Below, in pieces: positions 53,666 to 63,199 of a DNA stretch of 64,000 bases. The notes below the pieces were generated by a model. It made no database searches, was not told the DNA's origin, and was given only the letters and a program-made list of their open reading frames with translations. Both the position numbers and the translations under genes were made by a program. Positions within the stretch are counted from its first letter, which is position 1; each line of letters begins with the position of its first letter. Origin of the DNA: Dyadobacter sp. MSC1_007 (lineage in GTDB: Bacteria; Bacteroidota; Bacteroidia; Cytophagales; Spirosomataceae); NCBI RefSeq assembly GCF_023667495.1, contig NZ_JAMOZL010000003.1, positions 1 to 64,000 of the forward strand. The letters run 5' to 3'.

Positions 53666-55618
53666 TTACACCGCAACGAGCCACAATATCAATAAAAAGA
53701 CGCCCATCGCCATTACAATGTAGTAAGACTGGATCCGGCCGCTTTGCAAACCGCGTGCCGCCTGCCCGGCATAACGTACGGAAAAAACCGTCAAATTCAC
53801 TAATCCGTCCACAAACATCCTGTCGAACCAGGCGATGAGATGTCCAAATACAAGGCTTCCCCTGGCCACTGCATTCACCAATGCATCGACGACGTGTTTT
53901 TCAAATAACTTTAGATACCTGGTGATGTAAGCGAATGGGATAATAAAATAATGTTCATCAGAATAGTCGCGGAGCCAGATTAATCGCTCAGTTTTGGATT
54001 CCGACTGTGCCATCGCTGCATTTGCGCCAAATGGATCGGCTGCCTGCGTTTGCCGGTAGGCCAGAAAGATCGAAACGAATGTAACGGCACTTGCGACGAA
54101 AGGTACCCAACCCAGATGTCCGTGTTCTCCTTGTCCAACCAAGTGCAGAAACCATCCCATTGCATTAAGGGGGTTCCAGGAAAACCAAAAGAACAGGGAT
54201 AACACCGCAAGCAGCGCCATGGGCAGCCACATAGCTACCGGCGATTCGTGCGGGTGAACAGCAGCGGGAAACCGGTTTTCACCAAAAAACACCAGCCAGA
54301 TCTGCCGCGTCATATAATAGGCAGTCAAACCAGCTGAAAACAGAATGAGCGCCGGGAAAATGTAGCCGATCGCGCCATAACTGGCAGCCCATAGGAAGCC
54401 CTCTGTTATGATGGCGTCCTTAGATAAAAACCCTGAAAAGAAAGGCAACCCCGCAAGTGCGGCCGCACATACGAGGAAGCAGATGAATGTGATGGGCAAT
54501 GCCTTACGAAGCCCGCCCATCGTGCGCATATCCTGAGGGTCATAACCGTGCAATTCATTGCCCGGAGTTACCGCATGGATCACCGAACCGGCAGAAAGGA
54601 ACAATCCTGCTTTGAAAAAAGCATGGGTAACCAAATGAAAAAGGGCGGTTTGCCAGCTTCCAAGGCCGATAGCGACGACCATCAGGCCCAACTGCGACAT
54701 GGTGGAATAGGCCAGGACGCGTTTGATATCCCACACTTGCATGGCCTTAATAGCCCCAATCAGCATGGTTATGGTGCCAATCACCGCTACGATCAGTTTT
54801 GCGTCGATTGTAAGTAGGAAAGAAATTCGCGCCATCAGGAAAATCCCTGCAGCAACCATCGTCGCGGCGTGGATTAATGCGGATACTGGCGTGGGGCCTT
54901 CCATGGCATCGGGTAACCAGCCGGATAGCGGAAATTGCGCCGATTTACCTACACATCCACCAAAAAGACAAAGCCCGATTACCGTAAGCATTCCGGGACT
55001 GATCGTATCAAGTTTAAGGGAAAGCACTTCAAAATCGGTAGAGCCGATATAGTAAAAGAGCATCAGAATGCCCGTCAGAAATGCTGCGTCACCAATGCGG
55101 TTGAGGACAAATGCCTTTTGTGCTGCCCAGACGGGTCTTTTTTTTGTATACCAAAATCCAATCAACAGGTAAGACGACAATCCCACGAGCTCCCAGAAAA
55201 TGTACATCACCAGCAAGCTACCCGAGAGCACTATACCGATCATTGAAAAAAGAAATAGCTGTATGAATGCGAAGTAGCGGCCCACACCACGGTCGTGATG
55301 CATGTAGGCGGTAGAGTATACCTGCACAAGCAATGCTACGAAATGTACCACTGCAAGCATCACGCAAGTGAGCGTATCGAACCGAAATGAAAGCTCTATC
55401 TGCGTCTCCCCGATTGTAAGCCAGGTAAAACGGATGGTATGAAGGAGATCGGGCTCGGCGTATAGGAGGCTGACGACCAAGCCAACAGCCGTAAAGATGG
55501 CCCCGAGCCACCCGGCGAATTTATTTAGACTTTTTCCACCAAGCCACAACAACAAAAAACACGAAAACGGCAAGCCCAACAGCAGATAAGCAGGTAAGTG
55601 GAATGCAGAATCGGGCAT
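53666..55618 (-). CDS. nuoL: NADH-quinone oxidoreductase subunit L
   Basis: Start at 55618 (MPDSAFHLPAYLLLGLPFSC) puts the first membrane span at the N terminus; an upstream in-frame ATG at 55675 adds 19 atypical residues. The 650-aa chain has FWELVGLSSYLLIGFWYTKK, AQKAFVLNRIGDA and LPDAMEGPTPVSALIHAATM, the antiporter core of NuoL, and a C-terminal long-helix region ending in a membrane span (YYIVMAMGVFLLILWL). Neighbours upstream are not nuo genes. Confidence 0.93.
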   Translation of the reverse strand: MPDSAFHLPAYLLLGLPFSCFLLLWLGGKSLNKFAGWLGAIFTAVGLVVSLLYAEPDLLHTIRFTWLTIGETQIELSFRFDTLTCVMLAVVHFVALLVQVYSTAYMHHDRGVGRYFAFIQLFLFSMIGIVLSGSLLVMYIFWELVGLSSYLLIGFWYTKKRPVWAAQKAFVLNRIGDAAFLTGILMLFYYIGSTDFEVLSLKLDTISPGMLTVIGLCLFGGCVGKSAQFPLSGWLPDAMEGPTPVSALIHAATMVAAGIFLMARISFLLTIDAKLIVAVIGTITMLIGAIKAMQVWDIKRVLAYSTMSQLGLMVVAIGLGSWQTALFHLVTHAFFKAGLFLSAGSVIHAVTPGNELHGYDPQDMRTMGGLRKALPITFICFLVCAAALAGLPFFSGFLSKDAIITEGFLWAASYGAIGYIFPALILFSAGLTAYYMTRQIWLVFFGENRFPAAVHPHESPVAMWLPMALLAVLSLFFWFSWNPLNAMGWFLHLVGQGEHGHLGWVPFVASAVTFVSIFLAYRQTQAADPFGANAAMAQSESKTERLIWLRDYSDEHYFIIPFAYITRYLKLFEKHVVDALVNAVARGSLVFGHLIAWFDRMFVDGLVNLTVFSVRYAGQAARGLQSGRIQSYYIVMAMGVFLLILWLVAV

Positions 55619-55681
55619 AAGGTGCTTGAATGCGTTTAATTTCGGCAAATATCCTGAATTCGCTGCCGAATTCAAACAAAG

Positions 55682-56893
55682 CTAGATGTCTTTCTCAATA
55701 TCCTCCATCTTCCCCGAACCGTGGATCACTTCAAGCAATTCGCGTAGATCGTACGTCGACCGGTTATACGTATTGCCGAGAACGATGATCACGGCATCGT
55801 CTTCCGGACAAACCCACAGCATGGTGTTGTAGCCTTTCCACCAGCCGCCGTGGTAGATAAACCGCGGTGAATGGTCTTCCTTAATGTGCATCCGGAAGCC
55901 GTAACCGTAATTCCGGATTCCGTCACGCTCGAAGCTGCGGGGTTTGAATGCCTCGTCGAGCATCTTTTTGTCGAGCACAAGGCCTTTGGTAAGGCCATTA
56001 TAAAACCGGTAAATGTCGCCGGCGGTAGAGAAGAGCCCCTTGTCGCCGACCACATCGTCATAATAATCTTTTTCAAGTCGCCGCCCGAACTGGTGGCCGT
56101 CTGTCCTGTATTTTCTGGCGGCTTCGGTCGTGTCCGTGATCAGAAAAGTGTTGGTCATGCCCAACGGCAAAAAGATCTGACTGTTGAGGTATTTGCCGAA
56201 CGAATCGCCGGTAACCTTCTCCACAATCGCCGCGAGGACGCAATAATTGGTATTACAATAATTGAAAGACCTGCCCGGTCGGTTGTAGGGTTGTGGGGTA
56301 GGGACCACTTTGGCATACCAGTCGAGGATATCCATATTGTCGGGATATTTCCTGCCGTGGCGGACGCTGTCATCGAACGAATAAATGTAATTCGGCAGGC
56401 CGCTGCGATGGCTCAGGAGCATATCCACCTTCACACCGTGATATGGAAAATCCGGGAAGAACCTTTGGACGGAGTCATCAAGGCTAACCCTTCCTTCCTG
56501 GATCAGTTTCAGGATCGCAACCGCCGTAAATGGCTTGGATAACGACGCCAATTGAAACCTCGAATCGCTTGTAAGCGTGTCTTTGGCCTTCATATGGGCG
56601 AAACCAAAGGAGCTTTCGTAAAGGATTTTGCCCTTTTGTACGATCAGCACATTGCCGTTGAAACCAGCCTTTTTCTTACGCCTGAAAATATCTTCGATCT
56701 TGGAAATTTTGAGGGCGGTTTCGGCATCAGGATCCTTCACCGGGACAGGATCGAGATTAAGATTCGATTTGCCCGACACGGCCACATCCCTGTTTTCACT
56801 TTTGTTTTTCCTTACTAAACCCCAGGAAATCAACAAAATAACCAGAACAGCAACTGCCGTCCACCACACTTTCGGCTGCACTTTTTTCAACAT
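55682..56893 (-). CDS. Membrane-anchored serine hydrolase, beta-lactamase fold
   Basis: This 403-aa protein has an N-terminal membrane span (VWWTAVAVLVILLISWGLV). SLSK (Ser117-Lys120), YCN in NYCNTNYCVL and HGGWWKG give the three motifs of class C-like serine hydrolases, here with the intact YxN. It probably cleaves peptides or esters in the periplasm. The stop lies about 60 bp before nuoL, same strand, so read-through into nuoLM is possible. Confidence 0.88.
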   Translation of the reverse strand: MLKKVQPKVWWTAVAVLVILLISWGLVRKNKSENRDVAVSGKSNLNLDPVPVKDPDAETALKISKIEDIFRRKKKAGFNGNVLIVQKGKILYESSFGFAHMKAKDTLTSDSRFQLASLSKPFTAVAILKLIQEGRVSLDDSVQRFFPDFPYHGVKVDMLLSHRSGLPNYIYSFDDSVRHGRKYPDNMDILDWYAKVVPTPQPYNRPGRSFNYCNTNYCVLAAIVEKVTGDSFGKYLNSQIFLPLGMTNTFLITDTTEAARKYRTDGHQFGRRLEKDYYDDVVGDKGLFSTAGDIYRFYNGLTKGLVLDKKMLDEAFKPRSFERDGIRNYGYGFRMHIKEDHSPRFIYHGGWWKGYNTMLWVCPEDDAVIIVLGNTYNRSTYDLRELLEVIHGSGKMEDIEKDI

Positions 56894-56988
56894 AGGCTTT
56901 TGGCCTTTAATTTCTGAACGTTGATATGCTAACGCCTGCGCGCTGGCATTTTCTATATTTTACTACTACAAATTAAGCGCACAATGGC

Positions 56989-58122
56989 TTATGGAACTAA
57001 TACTTTTGCATGTTCTTTGCGGCCATCTTTCACATAAGATAACAAATATAAACCGGATTTGAGCGGATAATGCGGATAAATATGTGCCAATCCAAAGCCT
57101 TCAAGCTGTGTGCGGAATACAACATTCGTGCCGGAGCAGGTAGTGAGCGAGAATGTCGCAGGATCGGCACCTCCTGTTGTTACGGTAATGCATTCGGGAG
57201 AGGAGGGGTTAGGGGTAATGTGCAAATGCTGCTGACTTTGCGACATTGAAACCGAAACCGATTTCGACAGCGCTACCGCCTCATTCCTATCGACCTGCCG
57301 CAGGCGATAATAGCTCGTGCCGGGCAGTGGAGCGGTGTCGCAATATTCGTATGCCGTCCGGCCGGTTGTTTCTCCTGCCGCATTCACACTGCCGATTGGC
57401 TCAAATGCCCGCAGGTCTGCGCTTCGTTCGATGACGAATTCCTTGCTGTTCTTTTCCCAGGCGGTTTCCCACAAAAGTGTGACCTGTTTTTCCCTTGCAC
57501 GGGCTTTAAAATAGGTAAGGTCGATAGGAAGAACGATGGCAAGGACCTGTCCGTTGACCTTTATTTCATCGAACCAGAGCGTTCCATAAATGTCAACAGC
57601 ATTGTGCGCGTAGATCCTGACAGAGAAGCTGTTGTGCGACAGGTTATTAAAGCTGACAGGCACCGAATAGTCGTTGAACTGGCTGGTATTGCCGATCGTA
57701 AATGCGGCCAGATCGGAAGCGAAAGCATCCGCGCTCGTCCGTACTTTGATCTGATTCGGGCCATTAGGCGAACGCCGCAGCCGGAATGAGATCGAGGAAA
57801 TGTTGTATTTAAATGAATTGGCCGTAAAAGCGAACTCCATGTAGCGCGATGCCGCAAAGCTGACTGGCCAGGGACGGGTGATGTAACCTACCACGATGGC
57901 GCCTCCCGTGCTATAAACCGTCGGCAATGTGAAGGTATTCATCCCTCCTGCAAGGCTGGCTGCCGAAGGTGAAAAATTAGCGTGGTTGGAGGTTCCCGCT
58001 TGCGTGTAATCCATCGTCCATTTCACCTCGAAAGATTGCTGCGCATTGACTCCCAAAACAAAAAACAGCACCATCGACAAAGCCGAGGTGCTGCGCAATA
58101 GATATTGTCCCATCCTTTTCAT
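56989..58122 (-). CDS. T9SS-sorted secreted protein
   Basis: This 377-aa protein has a signal (LSMVLFFVLGVNAQ). An N-terminal beta-sandwich of unknown family (about 25-190) is followed by LPIDLTYFKARAREKQVTLL and SFYRLRQVDRNEAVALSKSV-type text, the fibronectin-like domain that usually precedes the sorting tail. The tail reads LHITPNPSSPECITVTTGGA to HAKVLVP. Exported by T9SS; function unknown. Confidence 0.85.
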   Translation of the reverse strand: MKRMGQYLLRSTSALSMVLFFVLGVNAQQSFEVKWTMDYTQAGTSNHANFSPSAASLAGGMNTFTLPTVYSTGGAIVVGYITRPWPVSFAASRYMEFAFTANSFKYNISSISFRLRRSPNGPNQIKVRTSADAFASDLAAFTIGNTSQFNDYSVPVSFNNLSHNSFSVRIYAHNAVDIYGTLWFDEIKVNGQVLAIVLPIDLTYFKARAREKQVTLLWETAWEKNSKEFVIERSADLRAFEPIGSVNAAGETTGRTAYEYCDTAPLPGTSYYRLRQVDRNEAVALSKSVSVSMSQSQQHLHITPNPSSPECITVTTGGADPATFSLTTCSGTNVVFRTQLEGFGLAHIYPHYPLKSGLYLLSYVKDGRKEHAKVLVP

Positions 58123-58203
58123 GTGCGTGTTGTTTAAAGTAAAACTTACACTTGTTACTTTACTTATTACGGTAAAGCCATGAAAAGGTAACGGCTTGTA
58201 GAA

Positions 58204-59652
58204 TTAAAATTCTGCGCTTTTTGGATAACGCGGGAATGGGATCACGTCGCGGATGTTGCCCATGCCTGTTACAAATTGTACCAGACGTTCAAAACCCAGT
58301 CCAAAACCCGAATGCGGCGCTGTTCCGAATTTCCGCGTTTCGAGGTACCACCACAGGTTTTCAGGATCGATACCTACTTCGTGAACGCGGCCGAGCAATT
58401 TTTCATAATTTTCTTCACGCTGGCTTCCACCGATAATCTCACCGATCCCTGGGAAAAGTACGTCCATAGCGCGTACCGTTTTGCCATCTTCATCAAGTTT
58501 CATATAAAACGACTTGATCTCGCGTGGATAGTTGGTCAGGATCACCGGTTTTTTGAAATGCTTTTCTACCAGATAGCGCTCATGCTCGCTGGAAAGGTCG
58601 ATTCCCCAGCCTACCGGATACTGGAATTTCTTTTCTTTATGTGGTTTTGATTTCAACAAAATATCGATGGCCTCTGTGTAAGTCAAGCGCTCGAACGGAT
58701 TGTCGACCACAAAGCTCAGTTTTTCAAGTAATGGCAGTGAGCGCTCGTTTTGCGGCTTGCTTTTTTCTTCGTCTTCCAATCTGTTTTGCAAGAAGTTGAG
58801 GTCATCCTTGCAATGGATCAGCGCATAGGTGATTACTTTTTTAACAAAATCTTCGGCCAGGTCCATATTGTCTTCCAGCTCAAAGAAAGCCATTTCAGGC
58901 TCAATCATCCAGAACTCGGCCAAATGGCGTGTCGTGTTGGAGTTTTCCGCCCGGAACGTAGGCCCGAACGTGTAAATTTTTGAAAGTGCCATTGCACCCA
59001 GCTCACCTTCCAACTGTCCCGACACCGTCAGGTTAGCCTCCCGACCAAAGAAATCTTCTTTAAAGTTGATAGCGCCTTCCTCTGTGCGTGGCAGGTTATT
59101 CAGGTCGAGAGTCGTTACCCGGAACATTTCACCAGCACCTTCCGCATCAGACGCCGTGATTACCGGCGTGTGGAGGTAGAAAAAGCCTTTATCATTGAAA
59201 TACTGATGCACTGCAAAGGCCAATGCATGGCGGATGCGCAGGATCGCGCTGAACGTGTTCGTACGTGGACGCAAGTGTGCAATCTCACGCAGGAATTCCA
59301 GCGAATGCTTTTTCGGCTGCAATGGGTAAGCGTCGGGATCGGCTGTGCCATAGACTTCCAGCTCTGTCAGTTTAACCTCCACAGCTTGTCCCGAGCCCAT
59401 TGACGCGATCAATTGGCCGGTTACTTTAAGGCACGAGCCAGTAGTCACTGTATGCAGAAGTTCGGCGGAAAACTGGCCTGGTTCGGCCACCGCCTGGATA
59501 TTGTGTATGGTCGACCCGTCATTCAACGCGATGAAAATAGCGTTTTTGCTTTCTCTTTTTGTTCTAACCCAGCCTTTCACCACAACCGTCTGGTTGTCGG
59601 GTGCGGCTTGTAAAATTTCTCTGATTTGCAACGGTCCCATTTGTTTGTTCAA
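58204..59652 (-). CDS. asnS: Asparaginyl-tRNA synthetase
   Basis: This 482-aa class IIb synthetase joins Asn to tRNA-Asn. An N-terminal OB fold ([20 protein letters not shown]) binds the anticodon; class II motifs include [20 protein letters not shown] (motif 2) and [20 protein letters not shown] (motif 3), with the C terminus [14 protein letters not shown]. Full length. It has its own promoter box at 59699. Confidence 0.97.
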   Translation of the reverse strand: MNKQMGPLQIREILQAAPDNQTVVVKGWVRTKRESKNAIFIALNDGSTIHNIQAVAEPGQFSAELLHTVTTGSCLKVTGQLIASMGSGQAVEVKLTELEVYGTADPDAYPLQPKKHSLEFLREIAHLRPRTNTFSAILRIRHALAFAVHQYFNDKGFFYLHTPVITASDAEGAGEMFRVTTLDLNNLPRTEEGAINFKEDFFGREANLTVSGQLEGELGAMALSKIYTFGPTFRAENSNTTRHLAEFWMIEPEMAFFELEDNMDLAEDFVKKVITYALIHCKDDLNFLQNRLEDEEKSKPQNERSLPLLEKLSFVVDNPFERLTYTEAIDILLKSKPHKEKKFQYPVGWGIDLSSEHERYLVEKHFKKPVILTNYPREIKSFYMKLDEDGKTVRAMDVLFPGIGEIIGGSQREENYEKLLGRVHEVGIDPENLWWYLETRKFGTAPHSGFGLGFERLVQFVTGMGNIRDVIPFPRYPKSAEF

Positions 59653-59698
59653 TCTTTGGTTTTCATGCCGGCTGACTGCCGGTTTTTCGAATGAGGCG

Positions 59699-59706
59699 CA
59701 AAATTA
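59699..59706 (-). promoter_or_regulatory. -7 box (TAATTTTG) for asnS
   Basis: On the minus strand TAATTTTG fits TAnnTTTG, 47 bp before the asnS ATG. Confidence 0.6.
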
Positions 59707-59789
59707 CAAATTAGACCACGAAAACCTATTGTAGGCCTGCAACTTACTTTTCTGGTGGCCGGGATGATTGCACAGTCTGGTTTTCAGCT

Positions 59790-59797
59790 TAATTTTG
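59790..59797 (+). promoter_or_regulatory. -7 box (TAATTTTG) for the PAP2-like gene
   Basis: TAATTTTG with a TTG about 19 bp upstream (59768-59770), the best -33/-7 pair in this area, 32 bp before the TTG start at 59829. Confidence 0.6.
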
Positions 59798-59828
59798 CCT
59801 TTATCATCCTGATTAAAGACTTGTTGTT

Positions 59829-60467
59829 TTGAATAATCGAATCGCAATTATACTATCGGTGGTCTTTCATCCGCTGATCCTTACTACCTATCTTTTTGCA
59901 TTGCTGTTTTTGCTATCTCCTGATCTGGTTGGAGCGAGCGCATTCGAGCTATCGGGCAAGTTAAGCCTCCTTTTATTGCTGTGCCTCAATACCTTCATTG
60001 CACCTGCATTGATGGTCTATTATTTCAGAAAAATGGGGGTTATCAGTTCTTTTTATGTAGACGACATTGTCGAGCGACGGTTGCCTTATCTCGCCTGTGT
60101 GGTCGTTTACGGGGTCGCTACCTATCTGTTTGGCTGGCAACTGCAACCGATCAGCGAACTTGCCCCTCAGATTTCCGTGATACTCGCCAGCGTGACCCTG
60201 TCCTTAGTACTGGTGACGATGGTTAGTTATTTCTGGAAAATCAGCGCCCATGCCACCGGAATAGGAGGGTCTATCGGCATGATATCCGCATTGATGGTCC
60301 GTTTTGACGAACCGGCATTGCTTTCGCCGCTGTTATTGGCTATTCTTATCGGCGGATGGCTGATGAGTGCGAGATTACAGCTGAATGCCCATACCCCGTC
60401 GCAGATTTTGGCAGGCGTATTTTGTGGATTGCTCGTGAGCACCGGCACCGTTTATTTTTTCTTTTAA
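59829..60467 (+). CDS. PAP2-like membrane protein
   Basis: This 212-aa protein starts at TTG (MNNRIAIILSVVFHPLILTT); no ATG fits the N terminus. It has about six spans and ends ARLQLNAHTPSQILAGVFCG, which recalls the phosphatase motif region of PAP2 proteins (H in NAHTPSQ, HATGIGG earlier), though the full catalytic set is not seen. It may be a degenerate lipid-phosphatase family member. The enoyl-CoA hydratase gene starts 23 bp downstream, so the two likely form an operon. Confidence 0.7.
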   Translation: MNNRIAIILSVVFHPLILTTYLFALLFLLSPDLVGASAFELSGKLSLLLLLCLNTFIAPALMVYYFRKMGVISSFYVDDIVERRLPYLACVVVYGVATYLFGWQLQPISELAPQISVILASVTLSLVLVTMVSYFWKISAHATGIGGSIGMISALMVRFDEPALLSPLLLAILIGGWLMSARLQLNAHTPSQILAGVFCGLLVSTGTVYFFF

Positions 60468-60490
60468 TATCACCATTAAATGTTGAGGGT

Positions 60491-61270
60491 ATGTACGGGA
60501 ATATCATTTTTGATAATACGGATGGCGTTCTGCGCATCACACTCAACCGGCCGGACGTCTACAATGCACTGAGCCCTGCACTGATTTCCGAGATCACTCA
60601 GGCAATGCTTGTTGCAGCAGACGATCCTTCCGTCCGGGTAGTACTGCTTACGGGTGCAGGCAGCAAAGCATTTTGCTCCGGCGCCGATCTGAAAGAAGCT
60701 GCATTATCCGGCAAAAGCGCCGCCGATATTCTTAAAGAGTATTATGAACCGATGGTAAATGCCATTCGGGATCTTCCCAAGCCGGTGATATGCAAGCTGA
60801 ATGGTCTGGCCGTAGGCGCAGGATGTTCCCTTGCCTTGGCCTGCGACGTCGTCATCGCCAGGGAGGATGCTTACCTGAGTCTGCTTTTTGTACAAATAGG
60901 GCTCATGCCCGACGCCGGATCGACCTTCTTTTTACCACGAATGATCGGCCTGGCCAGGGCTTTCGAGCTCGCTTCCACCGGCAGGCGCATCGACGCCAAG
61001 GAAGCTCATGCTATCGGACTGATCACAAAAGCCGTAGCACCAGCCGATCTGGATTCAGAAACCGAAGCACTAATACAATATTACCGCAATGCACCCACCC
61101 AGGCCATCGGCGCTATGAAACGGGCATTCAACCAATCCAGCCATTCGAGTTTGCCTCAAATGCTGGAATGGGAGCGGGAAAACCAGAATATGTTGTTCCA
61201 AACGCAGGATGCGAAGGAAGGAATTTCAGCATTTCTGGAAAAGAGAAAGCCTGATTTTCAGGGCCATTGA
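60491..61270 (+). CDS. Enoyl-CoA hydratase/isomerase
   Basis: Start at 60491 (MYGNIIFDNTDGVLRITLNR) gives 259 aa, the normal size for crotonases; the longer open frame is artefactual. Oxyanion elements are AFCSGADLKEA and LNGLAVGAGCSLALACDVVI. Where hydratases carry Glu, this has GLMPDAGSTFFLPR with Asp, as in PaaG/PaaB-type isomerases. It probably acts on unsaturated acyl-CoA in fatty or aromatic acid breakdown. Exact substrate unknown. Confidence 0.9.
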   Translation: MYGNIIFDNTDGVLRITLNRPDVYNALSPALISEITQAMLVAADDPSVRVVLLTGAGSKAFCSGADLKEAALSGKSAADILKEYYEPMVNAIRDLPKPVICKLNGLAVGAGCSLALACDVVIAREDAYLSLLFVQIGLMPDAGSTFFLPRMIGLARAFELASTGRRIDAKEAHAIGLITKAVAPADLDSETEALIQYYRNAPTQAIGAMKRAFNQSSHSSLPQMLEWERENQNMLFQTQDAKEGISAFLEKRKPDFQGH

Positions 61271-61334
61271 GGCTTTTGGTCAAATTTTTGCACATTTTTT
61301 GACGGCATAACTTGCTCTTGGAAACTTCATTATC

Positions 61335-61342
61335 TATCTTTG
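61335..61342 (+). promoter_or_regulatory. -7 box (TATCTTTG) for tRNA-Arg
   Basis: TATCTTTG fits TAnnTTTG, with TTG at 61312-61314 as -33. It lies about 57 bp before the mature tRNA. Confidence 0.6.
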
Positions 61343-61398
61343 CAGTCCAATTCGAGATCTGGTTAAGCATCAGCAACCATGTCGAATCGGAAAAATAA

Positions 61399-61472
61399 GG
61401 TTGCGTAGCTCAATTGGATAGAGCACCTGACTACGGATCAGGAGGTTTGGGGTTCGAATCCCTACGTGACCA
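61399..61472 (+). tRNA. tRNA-Arg (ACG)
   Basis: Acceptor GGTTGCG/CGTGACC, D arm GCTC/GAGC, anticodon arm CCTGA-CTACGGA-TCAGG (anticodon ACG, Arg) and T arm TTGGGG-TTCGAAT-CCC fit a cloverleaf. CCA is not encoded. The A34 wobble base is the target of TadA (41329). Confidence 0.95.
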
Positions 61473-61480
61473 CGGAAATC

Positions 61481-61516
61481 AAGCACTTAGCATTAATTTG
61501 TTAGGTGCTTTTTTCT
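61481..61516 (+). terminator. Terminator after tRNA-Arg
   Basis: AAGCAC-TTA ... TTA-GTGCTT imperfect stem followed by a run of T. Confidence 0.7.
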
Positions 61517-62046
61517 TTGGTGCAATGCGAAGTGCAGTACATCTTGATGCGATTGGCTTGAATTTGCTATAATTCGTCTTGGATTTCGGGTAAGTTGATT
61601 AGCAAATTTGGCCGTCTAATTATAATTGCACTTGAAGTTTGGACGGAAGCGTCTACCCAAATGAAATAAACTAACATATGTCATTCACTGGGCAACGCTC
61701 ATCAGAGTATTAAAATCAAAGATCTTAAGTTAACTTTCATGTTTGGCTGCGGGTAGCGACAAATTTGCTAGAGTTTGGTATGTTTTGAAAAATAATCTTC
61801 AAGTCCTGCCTGGTCGTAAACCGTAGACGTCAAAAAATAGCAAGAGGCTTTAAGTGGTCTTATGCTGAGTAAAACATATGTAGTGTGTATGGTGCTTAAA
61901 GGGCAATTCAGTTGAGTCGCTCTTTTTCGTTCATAAGGCCTTTATATATTAAATTGCCGCTCCTCTGATATTGTTTGATGGTATCCAAGCAATTTGAACA
62001 TACCCGGACATGCAACGCTACACGCCCGGATCGATTAATAGTCAGG
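61517..62046. other. Intergenic, no gene recognised
   Basis: About 530 bp of AT-rich sequence after the tRNA terminator. No open frame with family features, no repeat, and no duplicated tRNA end (attachment-site scar) was noticed. Confidence 0.5.
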
Positions 62047-62880
62047 TCAAGGCATTTTGAAATTTAATTCAAACCTTTTTGTGGAAAGACCAGTGTAAAC
62101 TCGAATTCCAAGGTTCGGATCATAATAGCTCATCTGTGTTGCGTCGAAATAATTTCTGACAGGAACCAAATAAGAAACCAATGAAACATTGTCACCTTTT
62201 TGATAGCCACGCTGGCGCAACAACTCGGGGTTTATCCTAATTATAAAATTTCCCTTGGAATCGTAAGCGGATCCAGTTGCTATGGAATTATAGGAAGTGG
62301 GAGATGCCTCTCCTTTATTGTTAGCAAAAACTATGATTCCTTTCGAAAAGGGCTTTGTGGTAATGGTGCCTCTTAGCAGAATATAATTACCGTAATCAGC
62401 ATCCGTTGAATCTTTCTGAATCATGCTCAGAATTTCACCCTGCAAATCTGTTGCAAATAATTCGAGCCTATCTCCATAATATGGATATGGAGCAGCAGGC
62501 CAGTGCTCGGTTTCTCGAAAATCGTCCAAATATGGAAAAGTGGAAATACTTCCTCCCACATGGCCTATACCAAATTGTTTATACGTTTCGAACCCTTCCT
62601 TCGAATACGTAATATTGTAAGTACCTGCCGGAACATCTTTTATGATCCAATGGCCATCCTTATTTGTTTGCACATCAATAGCTGGCTCAATCCCTTCAAG
62701 CCGGATATTGACACCAGAATGATCCAATGTAAAACCTGCACCAGAGTTCTCTTGCTGATAATTTCGAAGCCGTACATAACCCTCAATGTTTCCCTTCATC
62801 GGTTCAACGTGATCAAGGGACGTGCAGCCGTAAAAAACAAAACAAACAAGGAGCAGAAGTAAAGAGTAAGATGTCTTCAT
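62047..62880 (-). CDS. Lipoprotein with carboxypeptidase-regulatory-like domain
   Basis: This 277-aa protein has a lipobox (LLLLLVCFVFYGCTS). Residues ~30-105 are a CarboxypepD_reg/SusC-plug-like strand domain (GNIEGYVRLRNYQQ, then DGHWIIKDVPAGTYNITYSK, EGFETYKQF). The rest is an unrecognised beta-rich domain. Such lipoproteins are common at the Bacteroidota surface. Function unknown. Confidence 0.75.
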   Translation of the reverse strand: MKTSYSLLLLLVCFVFYGCTSLDHVEPMKGNIEGYVRLRNYQQENSGAGFTLDHSGVNIRLEGIEPAIDVQTNKDGHWIIKDVPAGTYNITYSKEGFETYKQFGIGHVGGSISTFPYLDDFRETEHWPAAPYPYYGDRLELFATDLQGEILSMIQKDSTDADYGNYILLRGTITTKPFSKGIIVFANNKGEASPTSYNSIATGSAYDSKGNFIIRINPELLRQRGYQKGDNVSLVSYLVPVRNYFDATQMSYYDPNLGIRVYTGLSTKRFELNFKMP

Positions 62881-63199
62881 AAATGATAAGTTGTTTAGAG
62901 TACACTTCGCTAATATTACAACTTTCCGTCTTACTTCTAATTATGTTATCTTATACGAGCCCCGGGTTGTCTAAAAACTTTTTAAAAATCTTTCCGTGAG
63001 GTTTTTACGTTGTCAGCGCTACGGGCCAATACCTTTGCGGGTATGCTGTAAGCCTCTCTGAATTTGTAACCCATAATTTACCACTTAAAGTATTTTTTGT
63101 AAGTTTAGAAATGTTTCTACTTATAAATCATTACTATCAAGCTCTATCTTTAACCTAAGGAGCCTATTACAGGTATTCTTTTCATTTAACTCATTGTTT
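62881..63199. other. Intergenic with promoter box for the T9SS gene
   Basis: TACCTTTG at 63030-63037 (TAnnTTTG) with TTG at 63010-63012 (17-bp spacing) is a good plus-strand promoter. It would give a leader of about 155 nt before the ATG at 63200. No further structure seen. Confidence 0.5.
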
